Below, piece after piece: positions 16,064 through 20,907 of a stretch of DNA of 20,907 nt. Source of the stretch: JAPLKX01 sp035530195 (GTDB lineage Bacteria > Hydrogenedentota > Hydrogenedentia > Hydrogenedentales > SLHB01); assembly GCA_035530195.1 (NCBI GenBank), contig DATKVG010000202.1, positions 1 through 20,907 on the forward strand, written 5' to 3'. Both the position numbers and the translations under genes were made by a program. The notes beneath the pieces were generated by a model. The model searched no databases. It was given only the letters and a program-made list of their open reading frames with translations, and was not told the DNA's origin. Numbering within the stretch: the stretch's first letter is position 1; every line of letters starts with the position of its first letter.

Positions 16064-17575
16064 CTACTTAGCCCGCCACTGGTACGGCCTTAGATCCGGG
16101 TTGCGCCCGTAGACCTCGGCGAAGGCGGATTCGTAGATCTCGAACGCGCGACCGAACGGTTCGGCCAACTCGACAGGCGCCTCGACCCGCCTGAATTGCG
16201 ACGCAGACGCCGCACGCGGCGACAACGCAAACAGCGAGCCCCGCGCCGCCGACATGTTGTAGTCCGCTTGCCATAACACCGGCAGGCGCCCGAACGCCAG
16301 CCCCGCCAGTTGCCTGAAATACGCCCCCTTGCTCGCACCGCCGCCAAGCACGACCGCGTCCACCGCGCCTGAACCGGCCAAACCCGCAAAAACACGACCC
16401 AGTTCGCAAACCAGGCCCAACGCCGTCGCCCGAAGGAAATCGGATTTCGACGTGCCCGTGCCAACGCCAAGATACACGCCCCCGCCATACTCGTCGCGAC
16501 GCAGCGGGTTCTGCTGCACACAATACGGGATGCAGACAAGCCCGGGATGCGGCAACATCGCCCGTGAAAACACCGCCGCCGCCGATTTCAGCGCGCCCGC
16601 CGCTCTGGGCGGGACCGTATGCGGGCGCCCCGCAAACGTCTCGAGGGCCCAGTCCCACGTCGAGTTGCCCGCGTAGAGCGGCTGGATCACAAACGGGCCC
16701 CGCTCGAGCAGCGGCGGAAGGACCAATTGGCTCGGCGAGCCGCCCCTCATCCCGGCGGGAAGCGTAAAGTTGCCCACCCACGCCGTGCCCATCGAAACTT
16801 GCAGCGGATTCGATCCCGCGCCGGCGGCTGAAAGATAACTCGCCTCCTGGTCAATATAAGGACCTGTTACGGCAATCCCTTCCGCAATCCTGAACGCGCG
16901 CGCCGCCTCCTGAACAACTTCCGCGGTTTCGTGGCCCTGTCTCAACGGCGCCACAAACTCGAGCGGAATCCCGAGCAAGCCAAGCGCCGCACCGTCCAGC
17001 CGCCGCGTCCGCGCGTTGTACGAGCCCACTTGTATCGCGTTCCCGGCATCCTGACGCCAGATGCCCGTGAGCCGGCGAAACACGTATTCGCCTGCGCCGA
17101 TGTGGATGAACCGCGCCCTGAAAAGATCCGGCCGCTGATCCCGCAGCCACGCTAGTCGCCCCAGTCCCGTCGGCGGCATATCGAAACAAAACAGCCGTCG
17201 CCAAAACGGTCTGTCATGCTCCTCCGCCAGTCTTGAAACCCAGCCGCTGGCTCGCGCGTCGTTCCAAAGGTACATCGGCGTTACAGCGCGGCCCGTGCTA
17301 CGCTCCGCCATCATCGTGCTCCCGCCCTGCGCCGCCACACCAACGCCCGACACCCGTCCCCATCGCCCGCCAATCCCCCGCCGAAGTTCCGAAAATGCCC
17401 CGTCAAGCGCCCGGTCGATCAATGCCGCGTCAAGCTCCCGCCCGCCGTCCGCCGTAAACCGCACCGGCAGCCGGCGAGACACCGCACCCACACAGCGACC
17501 GCTCGCCGCCCCGAACGCCCCAACCTTGAGCACCGTCGTCCCCAGGTCAATCCCGATCAAAACATCCTCAGCCAT
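16064..17575 (-). CDS. FGGY family carbohydrate kinase
   Basis: This 503-residue cytosolic ATP-dependent sugar kinase belongs to the xylulokinase/gluconokinase/glycerol kinase family. Seen are the N-terminal ATP-phosphate motif IGIDLGTTVLKVG (7-19), YLWNDARA (102-109) with the substrate-contacting W-x-D-x-R pattern, and GPYIDQEASYLSAAGAG (238-254) with Asp242 as the likely catalytic base. The C-terminal adenine-binding VLGGGASKGAYF (409-420) is also present. Length is normal. The sugar is not determinable. The start at 17575 is preceded by AAAGGCGCGGG. Its upstream region is disrupted by the repeat element at 17587-18198, and the 16 bases around its start and ribosome binding site are duplicated at 18199-18214. 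Its present promoter is therefore probably not the original one. Confidence 0.9.
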   Translation of the reverse strand: MAEDVLIGIDLGTTVLKVGAFGAASGRCVGAVSRRLPVRFTADGGRELDAALIDRALDGAFSELRRGIGGRWGRVSGVGVAAQGGSTMMAERSTGRAVTPMYLWNDARASGWVSRLAEEHDRPFWRRLFCFDMPPTGLGRLAWLRDQRPDLFRARFIHIGAGEYVFRRLTGIWRQDAGNAIQVGSYNARTRRLDGAALGLLGIPLEFVAPLRQGHETAEVVQEAARAFRIAEGIAVTGPYIDQEASYLSAAGAGSNPLQVSMGTAWVGNFTLPAGMRGGSPSQLVLPPLLERGPFVIQPLYAGNSTWDWALETFAGRPHTVPPRAAGALKSAAAVFSRAMLPHPGLVCIPYCVQQNPLRRDEYGGGVYLGVGTGTSKSDFLRATALGLVCELGRVFAGLAGSGAVDAVVLGGGASKGAYFRQLAGLAFGRLPVLWQADYNMSAARGSLFALSPRAASASQFRRVEAPVELAEPFGRAFEIYESAFAEVYGRNPDLRPYQWRAK

Positions 17576-17586
17576 CCCGCGCCTTT
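17571..17586. repeat. 16-bp direct repeat, left copy (covers kinase start and RBS)
   Basis: GCCATCCCGCGCCTTT here is repeated exactly at 18199-18214 in the same orientation. The left copy includes the kinase start codon (CAT on this strand) and its ribosome binding site (CCTTT). It behaves like a target-site duplication around the intervening repeat region. Confidence 0.8.
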
Positions 17587-17619
17587 CCGTGTAACGTATG
17601 GTATGTCAGGTTTTGCCGT

Positions 17620-17742
17620 ATTTGTCGAACCCCTCCGGGGTTCCGCACATGGGGCGTCGAGTACCCAGGATAGCACCAACCCCTCCGGGGTAGGCGCAAT
17701 CCTGGGCTGACAATTGTCAAATCCCTTGCGGGATTTTTCCGT
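17620..17742 (-). repeat. Structured dispersed repeat, inverted short copy
   Basis: Read on the minus strand it has the same order of parts as copy 1. AATCCC...GGGATT comes first, then TTGACAATTGTCAG with a perfect 12-base palindrome (TGACAATTGTCA), then CCCAGGATTGCG, CTATCCTGGGTA, and a final hairpin GAACCCC...GGGGTTC with GACAAAT. The middle is shorter than in the other copies (about 123 bp in all). It contains an extra hairpin ACCCC/GGGGT at 17680-17691. Confidence 0.7.
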
Positions 17743-17796
17743 GTGATCGTTTCCCGGATAGCGGGTGCGTGAAAAGCCGCGGATGTTGAAGCTCCC

Positions 17797-18064
17797 GGCC
17801 CGCACCGTTTGCACTCGCCACGCGCTTCATCATAAAAACCCCGTTAGGGGTTTGATAATTGTCAGCCCAGGGTTGCGGTCGGCCCGCACCGTTTGCACTC
17901 GCCACGCGCTTCATCATAAAAACCCCGTTAGGGGTTTGATAATTGTCAGCCCAGGGTTGCGGTCGGCCCACACCGTTTGCACTCGCCACGCGCTTCATCA
18001 TAAAAACCCCGTTAGGGGTTTGATAATTGTCAGCCCAGGGTTGCGGTCGGCCCGCACCGTTTGC
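17797..18064. repeat. Tandem 84-bp repeat, three full units plus a 16-bp partial
   Basis: Units run 17797-17880, 17881-17964 and 17965-18048, with the first 16 bases of a fourth at 18049-18064. The three units differ at one position only (A instead of G at 17970). Each holds the hairpin AACCCCGTTAGGGGTT, then TTGATAATTGTCAG and CCCAGGGTTGCGGTC. Because 84 is a multiple of 3, the array leaves open frames on both strands that encode 28-residue repeats, most likely without meaning. Near identity indicates recent expansion by slippage or unequal recombination. Confidence 0.92.
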
Positions 18065-18190
18065 GTGGTTTCCACCATTGCCACAAATCTCCATAAGAAC
18101 CCTGGTAACCATCTCATGCCTCGCCAGGGCCGGGCGCTACCCTGGGTCATAACGCAACACACGATGAACCCCGGCAGGGGTTCGACAAAT
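18005..18190 (+). repeat. Structured dispersed repeat, copy 2 (colinear with 12191-12382)
   Basis: The last 84-bp unit supplies the left half: hairpin AACCCCGTTAGGGGTT, TGATAATTGTCAG and CCCAGGGTTGCG. The right half contains CCATCTCATGCC, CAGGGCCGGGCGCTACCCTG, and the end hairpin GAACCCC...GGGGTTC followed by GACAAAT. Bases 18109-18190 align to 12301-12382 without gaps. The CCCAGGGTTGC and GCTACCCTGGG blocks are complementary, so the whole unit could fold as one large stem carrying side hairpins. Confidence 0.75.
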
Positions 18191-18198
18191 CTCATCCG

Positions 18199-18214
18199 GC
18201 CATCCCGCGCCTTT
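18199..18214. repeat. 16-bp direct repeat, right copy
   Basis: This is an exact copy of 17571-17586. On the minus strand it reads as an orphan ribosome binding site and start codon (AAAGG then ATG) followed at once by GCC GGA TGA, so it has no reading frame of its own. It looks like the kinase start region left beside its old promoter. Confidence 0.8.
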
Positions 18215-18245
18215 TGTTGTTCTATGTTCGCCTGTGTTATAAAAG
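18212..18245 (+). promoter_or_regulatory. Possible promoter/operator of the amidohydrolase-isomerase operon
   Basis: TTGTTG (18214-18219) and TATAAA (18238-18243), 18 bases apart, form a plausible sigma70-like pair for the rightward operon, with a leader of about 50 bases. The same stretch contains TTGTTC, ATGTTCGC and TGTGT, shared with the leader of the URO-D-like gene at 12133-12176. It may once have served both the kinase (leftward) and the amidohydrolase (rightward). Confidence 0.35.
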
Positions 18246-18303
18246 GATACCGTTCCGTAAGATGTGTTGCAAGGTTGAAAAGCCTTTGGCCGTCGAGGTT
18301 CCC

Positions 18304-19398
18304 ATGTCCGAAATCCCGCTGTGTCACGTGTTCACCTACAAAGATATCGACCGCGCGTTCTGGGCCGAGAACCTCGAGGACTGGGTCCCCAAAAAAATTA
18401 TCGACGCCCATATTCACTTCAACAACCCGCGATTCCAAATCGAGCCCGTCACCGAACAGATGCTCAAATCGAACTGGGTTACCGAAGTCAGCCCCAGCAA
18501 ACCCGACGCCGCTACGGCGGAACGCTGCGTCAACCTCACCTTGCCCGGCCGGGATGTCACGCTGATCGCCTTTGGGCACGTTGACCTGGGCTGGGAAATT
18601 GAAGCCAGCAACGAAGACATCCGCATCGAGTGTCTCAAACGAAACTGGCACGCACTCGTGATGGTGCGGCCCACATGGGTCGCCGAACAGATCGACTGGT
18701 GGCTGTCAAAACCCGGCGTACTTGGCGTCAAGCCGTACTACGCGATGCTCGGCTACTCGAAACAGGGCTATAACATCCACATCAACGCCGGCATCTTCGA
18801 CTTCATGCCGCATCATCAGCTCGAGGTGATTGACGCGCGCGCCGCATGGCTCACCCTCCACGTCCCCAAACTCGATCGGCTCGGCCACCCCGACAACCTC
18901 CGCGACGTCGCCGAAATCCGGCGGCGGTATCCAAACATAAAGCTGATCATCGCCCACCTCGGCCGCTCATACACCCTGCCCCACGCGCAGGAAGGATTGC
19001 TGCCACTCGTCGAAGACACCGGCATCTTCTTTGACAATTCCGCCGTGCTCAACCCGGCCGTCCACGATCTCGCACTCCGCAATATCGGCCCCGACCGCAT
19101 CTTGTACGGCACCGACAACCCCATCTTCTACATGCGCGGGCGACGCCAATGGAGGGGAAAGACCTACATCAACCGCACCGACTATCCGTTCCATTTCAAC
19201 ACCGAGCGCGAGTCGCCCGAAATCGAGGCAACCTACACGCTCTACATGTACGAGGCGCTCAAAGCCATCAAAGACGCCTGCCAAAAACTCGGGTTTGGAA
19301 GAAACGAGGTCGAAAAGATATTCTATGGCAACGCACGGCGCCTGATTGACGGCGTGCGCGCGCAAGCGCGACCTCCACGTGCTCGAACAACAGGGTAA
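18304..19398 (+). CDS. Amidohydrolase family 2 (metal-dependent hydrolase, lactonase-like)
   Basis: This 364-residue TIM-barrel hydrolase resembles the COG2159/COG3618 proteins (PF04909). The start is ATG 18304, with GAGG at 18295-18298. The open frame extends upstream but without a ribosome binding site. Likely metal and catalytic residues are His36 and His38 (IIDAHIHF), His186 (LTLHVPK), His218 (IIAHLGRS) and Asp271 (LYGTDNPIF). Relatives open sugar lactones, decarboxylate aromatic acids or hydrolyse cyclic compounds. Next to a sugar isomerase and kinase, a sugar-lactone or deaminating role is the most natural guess. It is the first gene of a probable two-gene operon, with the isomerase 49 bp downstream. 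It diverges from the kinase across the 728-bp repeat-filled gap. Confidence 0.85.
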   Translation: MSEIPLCHVFTYKDIDRAFWAENLEDWVPKKIIDAHIHFNNPRFQIEPVTEQMLKSNWVTEVSPSKPDAATAERCVNLTLPGRDVTLIAFGHVDLGWEIEASNEDIRIECLKRNWHALVMVRPTWVAEQIDWWLSKPGVLGVKPYYAMLGYSKQGYNIHINAGIFDFMPHHQLEVIDARAAWLTLHVPKLDRLGHPDNLRDVAEIRRRYPNIKLIIAHLGRSYTLPHAQEGLLPLVEDTGIFFDNSAVLNPAVHDLALRNIGPDRILYGTDNPIFYMRGRRQWRGKTYINRTDYPFHFNTERESPEIEATYTLYMYEALKAIKDACQKLGFGRNEVEKIFYGNARRLIDGVRAQARPPRARTTG

Positions 19399-19447
19399 TG
19401 TCATCAGGCGCGTCGCAAAGAACGCCGCCTACGCAAAGGTCTAGCCA

Positions 19448-20836
19448 ATGAACTCGCCGAAAATCGGATTGCTGCCCCTTTACCTTCAACTGTACGACAA
19501 GACCGATCCCCTCCGTCGAAACAATTTCCTGCCCTTCCTCGAAACGATCCAACTACGGTTCCAGAACGCGGGCATCGACGTCGTGGCCGCCCGCATATGC
19601 TGCGTCGAAGACGAATTCTCTGCCGCCGTCCGACTGTTTGAACAGGCCGAAGTCGATCTCATCATTGCCGTACACCTTGCCTATTCGCCGTCGCTCGAGG
19701 CCGCGGGCCCGCTCGAAAAAACCGACATCCCCATCTGCCTGCTCGACACCACCATGGACTGCGAATTCGGCCAGGACGTGACGCCCGAACGCATCATGTA
19801 CAACCACGGCATTCACGGCGTCCAGGATCTCGCCAGCGTGTTGCGACGCCGAGGCAGGCCGTTCGAAATCGTCGCCGGGCACGTCACCGAATCCGACCTG
19901 CTCGAGCGCGCCATCGTGGTTGCCCGCGCCGCCCACGCCGCTAAACGCCTGCGCGGGATGCGCGTGCTCCGCATCGGCGAGTCGTTCCGTGGGATGGGCG
20001 ATTTTGACGTGTCAGCCGAAACGCTGCGAGACGCATTCGGCATCACGGTCGACACCGTGTCACTTGATGCGCTCGCTGACGCGATGGCCAACGTCAACGA
20101 CGCGGACGTGCAGGACGAGGTTCAGCGCGATACCGCCCTCTATGACGTCCAGGCCGGCGAGGAAGTACACCGGCGCACCGTCGCGGTGAGCCTGGCGTTG
20201 CGCCGGCTGGTCGAAAACGGCGCCTACGCGGCGTTCAGCATGAACTTCCTCGCGTTCGACTCGCCTCGTGCGCCCGTTGATGTCGTGCCGTTTCTCGAAG
20301 CGTCCAAAGCGATGGGGCGCGGCCTGGGTTACGCCGGGGAAGGGGACGTGCTCACCGCCTGCCTCGTCGGCGCGTTGAACGCCGCATTCGGCTTGACCAC
20401 ATTTACCGAAATCTTCTGTCCGGATTGGAAAGGCAGCAGCATTTTTTTGTCGCACATGGGCGAGATGAACCCGAAAATCGCCGCCACAAAACCCACACTC
20501 GTCGAGATGCAATTCCCCTATACGGAAGCCCTTAATCCCGCTATCCTTGTTGCCGCATTTGCGCCGGGACCGGCCACGCTCGTCAACCTCGCACCGGGAC
20601 CCGCCGACTCGTTCGGCCTCATCGCGTCGGAAGTCGAGGTGCTCGGCGACGCCACCAACCCCGAGATGCAAAACTCAGTCCGCGCCTGGATACGAACCAA
20701 AAAACCGCTGCCCGAGTTCCTCGAACTCTACTCCCGCAACGGCGGCACCCATCACAGCGCGCTCGTCTACGGAAACCACGCCCGAGCCATCCAAGCCTTC
20801 GCGCAATTTGCCGGCCTCGACTTGCGCGTTCTGTAG
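19448..20836 (+). CDS. L-fucose/L-arabinose isomerase family protein
   Basis: This is a 462-residue cytosolic enzyme of the FucI/AraA-type fold (COG2407). Four residues equivalent to the AraA metal and catalytic set (E306, E333, H350, H450 in E. coli AraA) appear at similar spacing. They are Glu298 in GYAGEGDVLTA, Glu321 in FTEIFCPDW, His336 in LSHMGEMNP and His435 or His436 in NGGTHHSALVYG. A functional Mn2+-dependent aldose-ketose isomerase is therefore likely, but many COG2407 proteins act on unusual sugars or have unknown activity. The start at 19448 has AAAGG about 8 bases upstream. It follows the amidohydrolase by 49 bp on the same strand, indicating co-transcription. The combination of isomerase and FGGY kinase is the usual pairing in pentose and deoxysugar catabolism. 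Confidence 0.87.
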   Translation: MNSPKIGLLPLYLQLYDKTDPLRRNNFLPFLETIQLRFQNAGIDVVAARICCVEDEFSAAVRLFEQAEVDLIIAVHLAYSPSLEAAGPLEKTDIPICLLDTTMDCEFGQDVTPERIMYNHGIHGVQDLASVLRRRGRPFEIVAGHVTESDLLERAIVVARAAHAAKRLRGMRVLRIGESFRGMGDFDVSAETLRDAFGITVDTVSLDALADAMANVNDADVQDEVQRDTALYDVQAGEEVHRRTVAVSLALRRLVENGAYAAFSMNFLAFDSPRAPVDVVPFLEASKAMGRGLGYAGEGDVLTACLVGALNAAFGLTTFTEIFCPDWKGSSIFLSHMGEMNPKIAATKPTLVEMQFPYTEALNPAILVAAFAPGPATLVNLAPGPADSFGLIASEVEVLGDATNPEMQNSVRAWIRTKKPLPEFLELYSRNGGTHHSALVYGNHARAIQAFAQFAGLDLRVL

Positions 20837-20844
20837 GACTGACT

Positions 20845-20880
20845 CCGCGCGACGCGGTGGGGTCGCGCTCCCGCGCGACC
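20845..20880 (+). terminator. Two adjacent GC-rich hairpins after the isomerase gene
   Basis: CCGCG (20845-20849) pairs with CGCGG (20853-20857), and GGTCGCGC (20861-20868) pairs perfectly with GCGCGACC (20873-20880). They begin 9 bases after the stop codon. No T-run follows. Instead the strand becomes G-rich (20881-20904), so this could be a non-canonical terminator or a 3'-end mRNA stabiliser. Confidence 0.45.
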
Positions 20881-20904
20881 GGGCGGGGGTGGCGGGGGCG
20901 GTGG
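20881..20904 (+). other. G-rich tract, possible G-quadruplex
   Basis: Runs GGG, GGGGG, GG, GGGGG, GG and GG separated by single bases directly follow the second hairpin and extend toward the window edge. Three of the runs have three or more G, enough to suggest a two-layer quadruplex. The element may continue beyond the window. Confidence 0.3.
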
Positions 20905-20907
20905 CGC

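Larger units (their letters stand above)
17587..18198. mobile_element. Candidate non-autonomous repeat element in the kinase leader
   Basis: This 612-bp non-coding block lies between two exact 16-bp direct repeats. Near its ends are inverted repeats: ATTTGTCGAACCCC followed by GGGGTTC at 17620-17643, and the complementary form at 18166-18190. They agree over about 24 bases apart from one extra base. Inside are the inverted repeat copy (17620-17742), three tandem 84-bp units and the colinear copy (to 18190). It encodes no protein, so any movement would need enzymes from elsewhere. The inverted repeats are not flush with the direct repeats (33 bp left, 8 bp right), so simple transposition is only one explanation. 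Confidence 0.4.

Noticed and set aside
17797..18064. CRISPR array
   Set aside because: The whole 84-bp unit is repeated, including the would-be spacer part. There are no unique spacers and no cas genes.
17587..18198. A complete insertion sequence with its own transposase
   Set aside because: The block has no plausible transposase frame. It is at most a non-autonomous element.
17717..18565. Open frames on both strands across the 84-bp array encoding 28-residue repeat peptides
   Set aside because: The 84-bp unit is a multiple of three, so any stop-free unit stays open when repeated. There are no ribosome binding sites, the content is hairpin DNA, and the plus-strand frame runs into the amidohydrolase gene out of phase.

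Overview
The window is about 60% GC bacterial DNA with short gaps between genes and frequent strand switches. It contains nine intact-looking protein genes of recognisable families, one large exported protein of uncertain family, two decayed fragments of one membrane-protein family, and several structured repeats. No rRNA, tRNA, CRISPR array, phage gene or transposase gene was seen. The gene mix (DUF4838 lipoprotein, URO-D-like protein, SSS symporter, FGGY kinase, COG2407-type sugar isomerase, Tat-exported glycosidase-like protein) suggests a polysaccharide- or glycoside-degrading heterotroph of the Planctomycetota, Verrucomicrobiota or Hydrogenedentota type. That placement is inferred from gene content only.

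Left part (1-8200). A DUF6765 protein (+) converges on a DUF4838 lipoprotein (-). Divergent from the latter is a TIGR02206/YwaF-type membrane-protein gene, broken by one frameshift and one in-frame stop. An NhaC-type Na+/H+ antiporter (+) then converges on an exported penicillin-acylase-family Ntn hydrolase (-). Upstream of the acylase lies a short C-terminal remnant of a second TIGR02206-type gene, about 90% identical over 60 bp to the first, followed by a terminator-like hairpin that points leftwards.

Middle and right part (8300-20840). A Tat-exported glycoside-hydrolase-like protein (+) is followed by a URO-D-like protein (-), an SSS symporter (-), a class III aminotransferase (+), an FGGY carbohydrate kinase (-), a metal-dependent amidohydrolase (+) and an arabinose/fucose-isomerase-fold enzyme (+). 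Import, transamination, isomerisation, ring or lactone hydrolysis and phosphorylation would together make a plausible catabolic route for an unusual sugar, amino sugar or polyol. The substrate cannot be read from the sequence.

The most unusual DNA is non-coding. A structured repeat family occurs between the symporter and the URO-D-like gene (12191-12386) and, in two opposing copies, between the kinase and amidohydrolase genes (17620-18190). There it contains three tandem 84-bp units. This second region has near-identical inverted repeats close to its ends and is flanked by an exact 16-bp direct repeat that includes the kinase start codon. It looks like a non-autonomous element inserted into the kinase leader, separating the kinase from its original promoter. 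A separate near-perfect 68-bp palindrome closes the aminotransferase gene.
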